Below, one piece after another: positions 17,486 to 26,252 of a stretch of DNA of 64,000 bases (positions are counted from its first letter, which is position 1; every line of letters starts with the position of its first letter). The DNA is from Dehalococcoides mccartyi (GTDB taxonomy: Bacteria; Chloroflexota; Dehalococcoidia; UBA2979), in NCBI GenBank assembly GCA_945865925.1, contig CAMBFG010000001.1, forward strand, positions 1-64,000, read 5' to 3'. The notes beneath the pieces are model-generated. The model was given only the letters and a program-made list of their open reading frames with translations. It did no database searches and was not told the origin of the DNA. The position numbers and the translations under genes are program-made.

Positions 17486-17619
17486 GCATGGAGATTCCGG
17501 GCGTCTGCCGGGTTCACCTCCAGAAAATGTCCGCGGACTAGGGTGTGAGCCTGTCGATCTGGACGCAGCCGAGCGTCGTATTGATGAACGCGCCGCTGAG
17601 GCGTCGCACGAAAGGAACC

Positions 17620-17796
17620 ATGATGAAGTACCTGTTGATGATCTACACGTCCGAGGCTGAGGACGCGAAGCGCGCCGCCGACCCGGCAGTCGCTGCCGCG
17701 GTCATGGCTGAATACATGACCTACACCGAGGACCTGAACAAGTCCGGCAAGATGGTCGCTGGCGAGGCGCTCCAGCCGATCGCCACCGCAACTGCT
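17620..17796 (+). pseudogene. YCII-related (DGPF-type) gene, 3' end deleted
   Basis: ATG 17620 with AAAGGA upstream begins a YCII-family protein (MMKYLLMIYTSEAED ... MVAGEALQPIATATA). Intact members run about 110-120 aa and continue with a DGPF motif. Here the match ends after about 59 residues, and the reading frame then runs through out-of-frame sequence to a stop at 17916. The next bases belong to an ECF sigma factor gene in another frame. In many genomes the YCII gene stands directly before such a sigma gene, so an internal deletion of both is the simplest reading. Confidence 0.7.
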
Positions 17797-18427
17797 GCGG
17801 CACGACCTGGCGGCCGAGGCGATCCGCCTCGGGCGGCTGCTCGTCGAACTGCTCCCCGGAGAACCCGAGGCCGCTGGCCTTCTGGCGCTGATGTTGCTGC
17901 ACCACGCGAGGCGTGACGCGCGGACGGACGCGTTGGGCGACCTCGTCGTGCTCGACGAGCAGGATCGTTCGCGCTGGCATGCGGCGGAGGTCTCCGAAGG
18001 GACGGCGCTCGTCGATACGGCGCTGCGCCGAGGGCGTGCGGGGTCGTATCAGGTGCAGGCAGCGGTCGCGGCGCTCCACATGGGAGCGGCCACCGCGGAC
18101 GCGACGGACTGGGCTCAGATCGCCGCGCTGTACGGCATCCTCGCGAGGATGCAGCCGGATCCGGTCGTGCGGTTGAACCACGCCGTGGCCGTTGCGATGT
18201 CCGAGGGGCCCGCGGCGGGCCTCGCCCTCCTCGATCTCATCGAGGCCGAAGGCGGTCTGGAGAAATATCGCTTGTTGGACGCAGCGCGCGCAGACCTCCT
18301 GCGGCGGCTCGGTTCCACCGACGCAGCCGCCGAGGCCTACCGCCGAGCGCTCGACCTCACTGAGAACGAGGTCGAGCGCCGTTATCTTGAACGCCGCCTC
18401 CGCGAGGTCACGTTCGGAGGGCGCTAG
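17792..18427 (+). pseudogene. ECF sigma factor (DUF6596/SigJ-like type), N-terminal half deleted
   Basis: From 17792 the frame LLRHDLAAEAIRLGRLL ... LLALMLLHHARR to the stop at 18427 matches the C-terminal TPR-like half of ECF sigma factors that carry the DUF6596 domain. Sigma regions 2 and 4, normally in the first ~190 residues, are missing. There is no start codon at the junction; the first ATG is at 17891. The remnant is well conserved over ~210 codons with no stop, so the loss may be recent or the C-terminal piece may still be made. It overlaps the next gene (minus strand) by 4 nt. Confidence 0.7.
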
Positions 18428-18702
18428 GGTAGGAGTCCGAGCTTCCGATCTTCCGCCGGTGAGCGGTCCTGCTGGGCAACGACTGCACCAGTGGGGCTCG
18501 AGGTCCCGTCGACGGACTCACCGGCGTGCTCCGGCATCCGCGCGAGTTCCTGTTCGACCGGTTCGCCGACCTGGGCGTCGCCAGTCCGTCCCATCCGCTC
18601 GCGCTGCTCGGCCAATTCACGCAGCATGGCCGCGCGCTGCTCCTCGGCCTGGTCGGCGAGGACTGAGTGATCCGGTTCGGCGACCGTTCGTGGCTCATTC
18701 AT
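18424..18702 (-). CDS. small hydrophilic hypothetical protein (92 aa)
   Basis: 92 aa from ATG 18702 with GGAAGGA at good spacing. Rich in Glu, Gln, Arg and Ala, with a probable helix ADQAEEQRAAMLRELAEQRER around residues 16-36 that could form a coiled coil; the rest looks disordered. No family recognised. A gene in the +1 frame covers nearly the same bases but lacks a ribosome site. Confidence 0.55.
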   Translation of the reverse strand: MNEPRTVAEPDHSVLADQAEEQRAAMLRELAEQRERMGRTGDAQVGEPVEQELARMPEHAGESVDGTSSPTGAVVAQQDRSPAEDRKLGLLP

Positions 18703-18842
18703 GAGGGTGTCCTTCCGTGACGGGGTCGGCCTGCAGCTGATCCCGATGCCAGAAGTCTGAAGGTCACGCAGTCGAGTCCGGGTAACGCCTCACGCGGAGG
18801 CGTCACAACTCCATCACAAGGCGCCGGGCTCGAATACGAACC

Positions 18843-18870
18843 GGCCCGTCCGAGGTACCTCGGACGGGCC
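18843..18870. terminator. palindromic hairpin after mmpL
   Basis: GGCCCGTCCGAGGT and its exact complement form a 28-bp perfect palindrome (14 bp each side), about 43 nt past the stop of the minus-strand MMPL gene. No T-tract follows on that strand; its place and strength still suggest a terminator or 3' end stabiliser. Confidence 0.5.
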
Positions 18871-18913
18871 GTGGAACCCTCGGCTGGAGGGTCCGAAGGG
18901 TCGGTGCTTGGCG

Positions 18914-21322
18914 CTATGCGCCGCCGTCGCCCGCGACGCTGGCGGCCATCGCGGCGGACGGTCGCGGGGACTTCTCGACGCGGAGGTCGGGGAGCCAGTG
19001 CAGCCACGTCGGCAGGTACCAGTTCGCGTCACCCAGCAGTCGCATCGTCGCCGGCACCAGCACCGTCCGCACGATCGTGGCATCGAGGAACACGGCGACC
19101 GCGAGACCGAGGCCCATCTGCTGGAACATCACGAGGTCGCCGAGGGCGAACCCACCGAAGACCGCGACCATGATGGCCGCCGCGCCGGTGATGATGTTCG
19201 CTGTGCTGCGGAGGCCGAACGCCACCGACTCCGTGTTCTGGTGCGTCTCGTCGAACCGCTCGCGGATCCGGCTGATCAGGAACACGTGGTAGTCCATGCT
19301 CAGGCCGAACAGGATGGTGAACATCATCAGCGGCAGCCAGGCCTCGATGGCGTCGACTTTGCCGAAGCCGAGGAAGTCCGGGGCCCAGCCCCACTGGAAG
19401 ACCGCGATGAGGATGCCGTACGAGGCACCGACCGACAGCAGGTTCATGATGATCGACTTGATCGGCACCACGATTGAGCGGAACACCAGCATCAGGAGGA
19501 TGAACGAGAGGCCGAGGACGTAGGCGAACACGATCGGCGTGTACTGGCCGACCTGGTCGAAGAGGTCCATGTTGATCGCGGTCGTCCCGCCGACGTAGAC
19601 CGTCGCCCCTGACCCATCGAAGGCCGCCGGGACGATCTCGTTCCGCAGCCGGCGGATCTGGTCCTGTGCCTGGGTGCTGGCGAGGTCGCCCGTCAGGGCC
19701 ACGGCCAACGCGGCCAACTTGCCGTCGTCACTCAGGACGGGCGGGCGGCTCAACCGGATCTCCGGGTCCTGCGACACTTTCTGCTGGAAGTTCACGATCG
19801 CGACCTGGACGGACGCCGCCTTCACGTCCGGCGCCTGGATCACGATGTCCGTGGGGGCCAGGAAGCCCGACACGAACTTCTCGTTCAGCACGGTGAACGC
19901 CTGGCGCACCTCGTACTTTTCGGGGAGCGAGGAGGGGCCGGAGGAGCCGAGGTGGATGCGCGTGTACGGGATGGCGAGGACGATTAGCAGTGCCGCCGAC
20001 CCGATCACCATCACCACGGCGTTCTTCATCACGAAGCGCGCCGTCCCAGCCCAGAAACCCGTGTTGTCGTCGATGGACATCGTTGCGGCGTTGGCCGAGG
20101 TCGTCCCACGACGGGTGACCTTCCGCACGATCGAGGGCACGAAAATGATGGCGAACGTGGCGATGGCCAGGACGCTGCGTGCTGGCCCCGGGACCGCGAC
20201 GACGCCGACGCCACAGGCGAGGGCAGCCAGTCGCTGCCACTGCGCCGGGTGGACACCCTCGATGCGGTCGCCGAGCAGCCGGAGGCAGGCCGGCAGGAGC
20301 GTCAGCGTCGCCAGCACCGCGAACACCACGACGATCGAGGCGCCGATGCCGAAGGCGATGAAGATCGTGTTCGGGACCAGGATCAGGCCAGTGAGGGCGA
20401 TGACCACCGTGGCGCCCGAGAACACGACCGCACGGCTGGCGGTGTCACCAGCGACGGCGATCGACTGCATCACATCATTGCCGGCGTGACGCTGCTCGCG
20501 GTACCGGGCCATCGTGAAGAGGGCGTAGTCGATGCCGACCGCGAGTCCGATCATCGTCACGATGTTCGTCACGAAGAACGACAGCGGTGAGATCTGAGAG
20601 ATCAGCGTCACCGAGGCGATCGTCAGCATGATCGCGACGATGCCGAGGACGACCGGCGCGAGGGCCGCCACGACCGCCCCGAACACCACGATCAGGATGA
20701 CGAAGGCGATCGGGAGCACGTACTGCTCAGCCTTCAGGTCCTCTTCGGATGCTGTCGTGAACGCCTCGTTGGCACTGATGAAGCCGCCGCGCAGGATGGT
20801 GAAGTCCTTGTTGTCGCGGAACGGCAGGATCGCCTCGTCCAGTGTCGCTACCGACGCGATGGCTGAGTCGACGTCACCGAGGACGCGCGCGTTTACCAGG
20901 GTGGTGTGGCCGTCGTGCGAGATGAGCGCGGCCTCGGCGCCCGGCTGGATGGCTGCGAGTTCGTAGACATTCGAGGTCTGGGCGGGGTCGATCTTGTCCG
21001 GGTGCTGGCGGAGCGCCGCGGTGATGTCCGTGACGAACTTCTTGAACTCCGGCGTCTGCACCGCGTACTTCTCCGAGGAGATCACGAGCGACTCGAACAG
21101 CGGTTCGCCCTGCCATTCTTTCAGCAGTTCGCGTGCCGTCTGCGACTCCGGGTTGTCGGTGAACGAGATGTCCGTGGTGAAGACACCGCCGACGATTCCC
21201 GAAGACACCATGAGCACCATGGTCGCGACCACCCAGATCCCGATCACCCGCCATGGATGTCGCGCGCTGACTGCCGAGAGTTTGCCGGTGAGCCCCAGGC
21301 CCGAGGTATTCGAACTAGCCAC
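18914..21322 (-). CDS. MMPL-family RND transporter
   Basis: 802 aa from GTG 21322, chosen over an in-frame start 27 codons up because it overlaps the tetR stop by one base (TAGTG) and is preceded by AAAGGGTGG. Topology is that of MMPL/HAE exporters: TM ~25-45, a large outer loop (~50-175), five TMs (~185-365) with GLAVGIDYALFTMARYREQ, a cytoplasmic insert, TM, a second outer loop, and five TMs with GLSMDYHVFLISRIRERFDE. The charged residues in these two TM4-like segments are the proton-relay positions. It exports lipids or hydrophobic drugs using the proton gradient, and is controlled by the TetR gene next to it. Confidence 0.9.
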   Translation of the reverse strand: MASSNTSGLGLTGKLSAVSARHPWRVIGIWVVATMVLMVSSGIVGGVFTTDISFTDNPESQTARELLKEWQGEPLFESLVISSEKYAVQTPEFKKFVTDITAALRQHPDKIDPAQTSNVYELAAIQPGAEAALISHDGHTTLVNARVLGDVDSAIASVATLDEAILPFRDNKDFTILRGGFISANEAFTTASEEDLKAEQYVLPIAFVILIVVFGAVVAALAPVVLGIVAIMLTIASVTLISQISPLSFFVTNIVTMIGLAVGIDYALFTMARYREQRHAGNDVMQSIAVAGDTASRAVVFSGATVVIALTGLILVPNTIFIAFGIGASIVVVFAVLATLTLLPACLRLLGDRIEGVHPAQWQRLAALACGVGVVAVPGPARSVLAIATFAIIFVPSIVRKVTRRGTTSANAATMSIDDNTGFWAGTARFVMKNAVVMVIGSAALLIVLAIPYTRIHLGSSGPSSLPEKYEVRQAFTVLNEKFVSGFLAPTDIVIQAPDVKAASVQVAIVNFQQKVSQDPEIRLSRPPVLSDDGKLAALAVALTGDLASTQAQDQIRRLRNEIVPAAFDGSGATVYVGGTTAINMDLFDQVGQYTPIVFAYVLGLSFILLMLVFRSIVVPIKSIIMNLLSVGASYGILIAVFQWGWAPDFLGFGKVDAIEAWLPLMMFTILFGLSMDYHVFLISRIRERFDETHQNTESVAFGLRSTANIITGAAAIMVAVFGGFALGDLVMFQQMGLGLAVAVFLDATIVRTVLVPATMRLLGDANWYLPTWLHWLPDLRVEKSPRPSAAMAASVAGDGGA

Positions 21323-21966
21323 TACACGCCCACCCTTTCGGCGTCCCCCGACGCCTTCTGCTGAATCATCAGACTGGTTACGAGTTGCATCAAGAGACGC
21401 CACGCGGCGGATGCACGTTCGGTGTCGCGTAACGGCATCGAGAGCGCGGAGAGCCCGGCGACGGTCGAGTGCAAGAGGAGCGCCAGCGCGTCGGCGTCGA
21501 CATCCGGGTCCGCCTCGCCGGCGGCCTGCGCCGCGCGGATGATCCCGGCGAGGTCGCCGAGGGTGTTCCGGAGCGGCTCTTCGAGGCGTTCGCGCAGCCC
21601 GTCATCACGACGACCTGCGAGGTACGACTCAAGGCGCAGGGTGCAGTCGTCCTGCCACTCTGGCATCGCGAGGCCATCAGCGACGTGTTCACCGAGCAGG
21701 CGGAAGCCCTCGCCGGGAGTCGGCGCGGCCTCGGTCACCTGCACCATGACCTCGTGGTACATGCGCATGCATTCGCCGACGACGGCGGCGATCAGGTCGG
21801 CCTTGCCGGGGAAGTACCGGTAGAGCGTGCCCGGTGCGAGGTCGCATGCGGTCGCGATCTCCTGCATCGTCGTCGTGGCGTAGCCCTTCTCGATGAAGGC
21901 ACGTCCGGCGGCGTCCAGGATCTCCCGGCGGCGCTCCTCGAGGTAGCGGTCGGGGACCTTCGCCAT
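21322..21966 (-). CDS. TetR-family transcriptional regulator
   Basis: 214 aa. The N-terminal helix-turn-helix is clear: RREILDAAGRAFIEKGYATTTMQEIATACDL-APGTLYRYFPGKADLI (residues ~13-58 overall). The C-terminal ligand domain is divergent, as is normal. It sits between a 44-aa gene (2-nt gap) and the MMPL transporter gene (1-nt overlap), so it is most likely the local repressor of this operon. Palindromes at 22155-22179 are candidate operators. Confidence 0.92.
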   Translation of the reverse strand: MAKVPDRYLEERRREILDAAGRAFIEKGYATTTMQEIATACDLAPGTLYRYFPGKADLIAAVVGECMRMYHEVMVQVTEAAPTPGEGFRLLGEHVADGLAMPEWQDDCTLRLESYLAGRRDDGLRERLEEPLRNTLGDLAGIIRAAQAAGEADPDVDADALALLLHSTVAGLSALSMPLRDTERASAAWRLLMQLVTSLMIQQKASGDAERVGV

Positions 21967-21968
21967 CG

Positions 21969-22103
21969 TTAGCGGCGGTCCGAGCGCGCCGGCAGGGGCA
22001 ACTGCGCGCGGAGTGCTTCTTGATAGTCGCGCCTGGCCTCGTCATAACGAGGACCACCGCGGCGGATGGGGAGGAGGGCGGAGTAATAGTCGCGGAGACG
22101 CAT
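21969..22103 (-). CDS. small protein (44 aa) leading the tetR-mmpL operon
   Basis: 44 aa from ATG 22103 with AAAGGAACC at ideal spacing, starting MRLRDYYSALLPIRRGG and ending in a basic tail. The stop is 2 nt before the tetR start, so the three genes are translated as a unit. It has no transmembrane segment. No family recognised; a leader role for coupling is possible. Confidence 0.6.
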   Translation of the reverse strand: MRLRDYYSALLPIRRGGPRYDEARRDYQEALRAQLPLPARSDRR

Positions 22104-22118
22104 CGACGGTTCCTTTGG

Positions 22119-22135
22119 TGTGGGTTGATCCCACA
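22119..22135. promoter_or_regulatory. inverted repeat TGTGGG-N5-CCCACA
   Basis: Six-base arms around TTGAT, 16 nt upstream of the 44-aa gene start and close to its ribosome site. Its position suits an operator or an attenuator element in the 5' leader. Confidence 0.3.
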
Positions 22136-22154
22136 ATCACATTGAGCATGACTC

Positions 22155-22179
22155 GTTCATTCTGATGAATGAACGTTCA
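22155..22179. promoter_or_regulatory. nested palindromes, candidate TetR operator
   Basis: GTTCATTC-TGAT-GAATGAAC (22155-22174) is a perfect 8-bp inverted repeat and overlaps a second perfect palindrome, TGAACGTTCA (22170-22179). They lie 52-76 nt upstream of the first gene of the 44-aa/tetR/mmpL operon, a usual place for an autoregulating TetR operator. Confidence 0.5.
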
Positions 22180-22256
22180 GCGTGATGAATCATGGTTCAG
22201 CATTGGCCAGCGGTCAAGGGGCGCATGGCACATCTGACGGTCTGAATCTGGGACGC

Positions 22257-23648
22257 CTACTTCGGACTGGCGAGGGTTTCCGCGTCCGGGTCGAGATAGG
22301 GGAGCAGCGCGTCCATCAGGTCGGTTTTCGACTCCAGCGTGCGCCCGAGGCCGGACAGCAGCCCCATCACTCGCGCGATCAGGATGACGTCACCGGGCAC
22401 GTCGATGAGTGGGTTCGCGCGCAAGACCTTCCCCAGCCGCTGGTTCACCTCGGCGACCATTGCCTGGTCGGCGTAGGCCTTGCCGGAACGCAGCACGTCG
22501 CCGAGGAAGGCCTCGCCGAGGGCGGTGTAGGTCTCCGCGTTCTCCTCGCGAGTGCGGAAGCCCATGTCGCTCATGGTGGCTGAGATCGCCTCGGGCTGTT
22601 GGGCCACGATGGCGCTGGTGAGCACGATCATCTGCTGGCGGAACTCCTCCGGAATGCGCTTCGTCAGCCCGAAGTCCACGAGCGCGATCCGCGCCTTGCC
22701 GCCCGGCGTCTTCGAGGGCAGCACGAAGACATTCCCCGGATGCGGGTCGGCGTGGAACATCCCGCGCCGCAGGATCATCTCGTTGAACAGGTCGATCAGC
22801 GTGTCGGCGACCGTCGGTGGGTCGACTCCGGCCGCGCGCAGCGCCGCGACGTCGCTGATCTTGATGCCATCAATGAAGTCCATCGTGAGCACTTTGCGCG
22901 TCGAGAGCGCCCGATGGATCCGAGGCACCACCACGTCGTCGCGGTCGGACAGCATCACGCGGAGTTCCTCGGCGGCGTCGGCTTCATGGACGAAGTCGAC
23001 TTCGTCGGGCGCGTAGCGGCGCATCTCGGCGGCGATCGGGCGGAAGTCGATGATGTTCTCGAACCTCGACCACACGTTCGCGAGGAAGGTGATCGCCTGG
23101 AGGTCCCACGCGACGATGCGGTCGATCCCGGGGTATTGCACCTTCACCGCGACATCGGTGCCGTCGTGCATGCGCGCGCGATACACCTGGGCCAGCGAGG
23201 CTGCGGCGATGGACTGGTTGTCGAACTCCGCGAACAGCGTGTCGACGGTGCCACCCAGTTCGCGCTCGATGACCGGACGGATCTCCGCCCACGGCCTCGG
23301 GGGTACCTGGTCGTGTACGAGCGACAGCGTGGTCACGTACTCGTCCATCAGCACGTCGGCGCGGGAGCCGAGGAACTGACAGGTCTTGATGATCAGCCCC
23401 TGCTGCTTGATCGCGCGATGTACGACCGCCTCGGCGGCATGGAGGTGGAAGCGATGCGTCGCCTCCGTCATCGCCTCGACGCCCTTGCGTCGGCGCTGCA
23501 GGCGCAGCCAGCGCCAGCGCACCCAGAGCCCGGCCACCGTCGCGCCCAACGACACGAGGCGTCGCAGGCGCCCGTACGGCGGGTGGACCGGTGTCTCGCG
23601 CATCTGGCGCAGCATGCGCTGCTCGCCGGGCGAGGGGGTCGAGGTCAT
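22257..23648 (-). CDS. ABC1/UbiB-like atypical kinase
   Basis: 463 aa from ATG 23648 (GGTGGAG upstream); the frame is open 35 codons further up but without a site. Features of the family are present: the Ala-rich nucleotide loop SIAAASLAQVYRA, VAVKVQYPG with the ATP-binding Lys, HADPHPGNVFV (catalytic loop) and DFG. The signature KxGQ motif is altered: residues 88-91 read KTCQ. UbiB family proteins support ubiquinone or other isoprenoid lipid biology. The role here is unknown; it lies between the tetR-mmpL operon and the P450 genes. Confidence 0.85.
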   Translation of the reverse strand: MTSTPSPGEQRMLRQMRETPVHPPYGRLRRLVSLGATVAGLWVRWRWLRLQRRRKGVEAMTEATHRFHLHAAEAVVHRAIKQQGLIIKTCQFLGSRADVLMDEYVTTLSLVHDQVPPRPWAEIRPVIERELGGTVDTLFAEFDNQSIAAASLAQVYRARMHDGTDVAVKVQYPGIDRIVAWDLQAITFLANVWSRFENIIDFRPIAAEMRRYAPDEVDFVHEADAAEELRVMLSDRDDVVVPRIHRALSTRKVLTMDFIDGIKISDVAALRAAGVDPPTVADTLIDLFNEMILRRGMFHADPHPGNVFVLPSKTPGGKARIALVDFGLTKRIPEEFRQQMIVLTSAIVAQQPEAISATMSDMGFRTREENAETYTALGEAFLGDVLRSGKAYADQAMVAEVNQRLGKVLRANPLIDVPGDVILIARVMGLLSGLGRTLESKTDLMDALLPYLDPDAETLASPK

Positions 23649-23777
23649 CGGCGCGCTCCACCGAGGGCGTCCCGCAGGCTGGCGGAGTCGCACGCCCTTG
23701 CCCTTCCACGATAGCAGCGACCTCGGGTGAGCAGCCGTGGAACAGCAGCCCACGGAGAGGCATCGAGGTGTGCGTGG

Positions 23778-23783
23778 TAGCCT
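23778..23783 (+). promoter_or_regulatory. -10 hexamer TAGCCT, leaderless start
   Basis: TAGCCT ends 6 nt before GTG 23790; no Shine-Dalgarno is present. Confidence 0.45.
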
Positions 23784-23789
23784 CCGCGC

Positions 23790-25001
23790 GTGGCGTTCTT
23801 CAACCCTTTTCGTCCGTCATACGTGCAGGATCCGTACCCAGCGCTCGCGCGCCTGCGGGCGGATGACCCCGTCTTTCGCAGCCATGAACTCGATGGCTGG
23901 GTGCTCACGCGGCATGCCGACTGCGCCTATATCCTGCGCGAACAGGCCCTCTTCGGCAACGACCCCACGACCGCCAGTGGCGGCATGCGCGTACACGTCC
24001 AGGACGCCCGCGCGAAGTCGCCTCTCGGCGCCGCGCCCACCCTCGGTGCGGCCGACCCGCCGATCCACCCCCGGCTGCGAGGGCTGATCGGACGGGCGTT
24101 CACGCCGCGGATGGTCGAGGACGAGCGCGCCGTCGCGGCCGAGGTGGCGGGTACGCTGCTCGACGAGGCGCCGGCCGGGCAGCCGTTCGAATTCATGTCG
24201 CACCTCGCTGAGCCGCTGCCCGTGATCGTGATCAGCGACCTCCTCGGCCTCGACGACGACGAGCGCGGGCCGGTACGGGAGTGGGCGCAGGCCCTCGTGC
24301 GTGTGATCGCCGGCGGCGAACTACCGCCCGAGGCGTACCGCGAAGGTGAGGCCGCCAAGGCAGCGCTCCTCGACTTCCTGCGGTCGTACGCGGAGCGTCA
24401 TGCGGGCGACACAAGCAAGAAGGTGATCTCGATCCTGGTGGAGGCCGAAGCACAGGGCGACCGGCTCTCGCTGGACGAACTCCTGTTGTTCACCGTGTTC
24501 CTGTACACCGCCGGCAGCGGCCCCACTGCCTACATGCTCGGCAACGCCGTCGCGGCGCTCCTCGCGCACCCGGCAGCCCTCGCTGCTGTGCGCGCCGACC
24601 GCTCGCTCATTCGGAACGCCATCGAGGAGTCGTTGCGCTGGGACAGTGCAACGCAGGTGCTCCTCCGTTTCGCGCGCGAGGACTGCGAGGTCGGTGGCCG
24701 CAAGATCGCGCGAGGGGACACGCTCTACGTGATGGTGGGGGCGGCACATCGCGATCCGGCGGTGTTTCCCAATCCGGACGCCTTCGACATCGAGCGACCG
24801 ATCACGAACACTCAGTTGCTCGCCTTCGGAGCCGGGCCGCACTTCTGCCTGGGCCAACCGCTCGCGTTCGTGGAAGGCGAGGCGGCGCTCGGCGCACTCC
24901 TCGACCGCTACCCGCGGCTGCAGGCCGTCCCCGGCGGCATGGAGCGAGGCGGCACGTTCCTGCTGCGCGGCCCCCGGCGTCTGCTCCTCGCCGGGCGATA
25001 G
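23790..25001 (+). CDS. cytochrome P450 (first of three), altered I-helix
   Basis: 403 aa, a soluble bacterial P450 length. Heme loop FGAGPHFCLG with Cys353, ExxR in EESLRW, and an N-terminal FNPFRPSYVQDPYPALARLR shared with the next two genes. The I-helix oxygen-activation motif, usually AG(N/G)(D/E)TT, reads AGSGPT at 241-246: the acid and the first Thr are replaced by Gly and Pro. P450s with such changes can use peroxide, catalyse non-monooxygenase chemistry, or get oxygen-activating groups from the substrate. First of three tandem paralogues, 11 nt before the second. Confidence 0.92.
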   Translation: MAFFNPFRPSYVQDPYPALARLRADDPVFRSHELDGWVLTRHADCAYILREQALFGNDPTTASGGMRVHVQDARAKSPLGAAPTLGAADPPIHPRLRGLIGRAFTPRMVEDERAVAAEVAGTLLDEAPAGQPFEFMSHLAEPLPVIVISDLLGLDDDERGPVREWAQALVRVIAGGELPPEAYREGEAAKAALLDFLRSYAERHAGDTSKKVISILVEAEAQGDRLSLDELLLFTVFLYTAGSGPTAYMLGNAVAALLAHPAALAAVRADRSLIRNAIEESLRWDSATQVLLRFAREDCEVGGRKIARGDTLYVMVGAAHRDPAVFPNPDAFDIERPITNTQLLAFGAGPHFCLGQPLAFVEGEAALGALLDRYPRLQAVPGGMERGGTFLLRGPRRLLLAGR

Positions 25002-25012
25002 CGAGGCCGGGT

Positions 25013-26224
25013 GTGGCGTACTTCAACCCGATGCGCCCCTCCTACATCGCTGACCCGTACCCGGCCCTCGCGCGTCTGCGTGCGGAAGCCCCAGTCTTTT
25101 TCTCCGAACCGCACGAGGCGTGGATTGTTACCTCGTACACGGAGTGCCTCGCGATCCTTCAAGACCAGGGCACCTTCGCTTCCGACCCGGAGCGCTCGAC
25201 GGGGCGCGTGGGCGAGCGGATTCGAGGCCAGCGCGCGAGCCAGTTGCTCGGCGACACACCGCGGATCGGCCAGAGCGACGCACCCATCCACGGCCGCCTC
25301 CGGGGCACCGTCGCCGCCGCCTTCACGCCTCGATACATCGAGGGAGCGCGTGCGTTCGTGGGCGGGGAGGTCGAGGCGCTGCTGGACGCGCATCTGCGCT
25401 CGGACGAGCCATTCGATGCGCTCAATGACTTTGCGGCGCTCCTGCCTCGTGCGGTGATCGGAGAGCAGGTCGGGGCACTCGAGGCTGACCGCGTGCAGGT
25501 CCTTGAGTGGGCGATGGCGCTGATGCAGACGGCCCACGCTGACCTCACGCCCGCACGCCGCACAGAGGCCGAGGCCGCCCGTGATGGCCTGCTGGGCTAC
25601 CTCGGTCGGGTGGCCCGCGGCGAGACCGGCGACCCCGACTCGCTGCTGACACGGATGGCGCGCGCCGAAGGCGACCGCCTGACCACGGAGGAACTGCTCG
25701 CGCTCACCATCGACGTGGCGCTCGCCGGCAACGACACCACTGCGAACCTGATCGGGAACGGGGTGCTCGCGCTCGCCGCGAACCCCGAGGAGGAAACGCG
25801 CCTGCGTGCCGCCGAGGACTACAGCACCGCCGTCGACGAGATGCTGCGGTACGACCCGCCGCAGCAGGCGATCGCGCGCTTCACCACACGTGCATCGACG
25901 CTGCGAGGACGTCGGATCCCCACCGGCGCGACCGTCCTCGCGCATGTCGCCGCTGCCAACCGCGACCCGGCCGTCTTCCCTGACCCCGACCGCTTCGATG
26001 TCGCCCGTCACGGCGAACGGCACCTATCGCTCGGCATGGGCGTCCACTACTGCGTCGGTGCGCCTCTGGCGAAGGTCGAGGCGGAGGCCGCCTTCCGAGC
26101 CCTGCTCGCGCGCCTCACCTCGATCCGCCTGGTGCCACGGGTGGTACTCCCGCGCGGCCCGGACTGGATGCTGCGGAGCGCCGGCGCTGTGCCACTTCAG
26201 ACCGGGGAACTGCTGAGGGGATGA
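25013..26224 (+). CDS. cytochrome P450 (second of three)
   Basis: 403 aa from GTG 25013. The I-helix is normal (AGNDTT, 238-243), ExxR is DEMLRY, and the heme loop is LGMGVHYCVG with Cys347; the usual first Phe of the loop is Leu. It shares the N-terminal FNPMRPSYIADPYPALARLR with its neighbours, so the three genes arose by tandem duplication. No ferredoxin or reductase gene is adjacent, so electrons must come from partners elsewhere. Substrate unknown. Confidence 0.93.
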   Translation: MAYFNPMRPSYIADPYPALARLRAEAPVFFSEPHEAWIVTSYTECLAILQDQGTFASDPERSTGRVGERIRGQRASQLLGDTPRIGQSDAPIHGRLRGTVAAAFTPRYIEGARAFVGGEVEALLDAHLRSDEPFDALNDFAALLPRAVIGEQVGALEADRVQVLEWAMALMQTAHADLTPARRTEAEAARDGLLGYLGRVARGETGDPDSLLTRMARAEGDRLTTEELLALTIDVALAGNDTTANLIGNGVLALAANPEEETRLRAAEDYSTAVDEMLRYDPPQQAIARFTTRASTLRGRRIPTGATVLAHVAAANRDPAVFPDPDRFDVARHGERHLSLGMGVHYCVGAPLAKVEAEAAFRALLARLTSIRLVPRVVLPRGPDWMLRSAGAVPLQTGELLRG

Positions 26225-26240
26225 TCGCCGCGTCCTGCGG

Positions 26241-26246
26241 TAGGCT
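26241..26246 (+). promoter_or_regulatory. -10 hexamer TAGGCT, leaderless start
   Basis: TAGGCT ends 6 nt before ATG 26253. It gives the third P450 its own transcript even though the second P450 stops only 28 nt upstream. Confidence 0.45.
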
Positions 26247-26252
26247 GGATCC

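Noticed and set aside
22599-23714. 371-codon plus-strand frame opposite the UbiB-like gene
   Set aside because: Shadow frame; the minus-strand gene has all kinase motifs.
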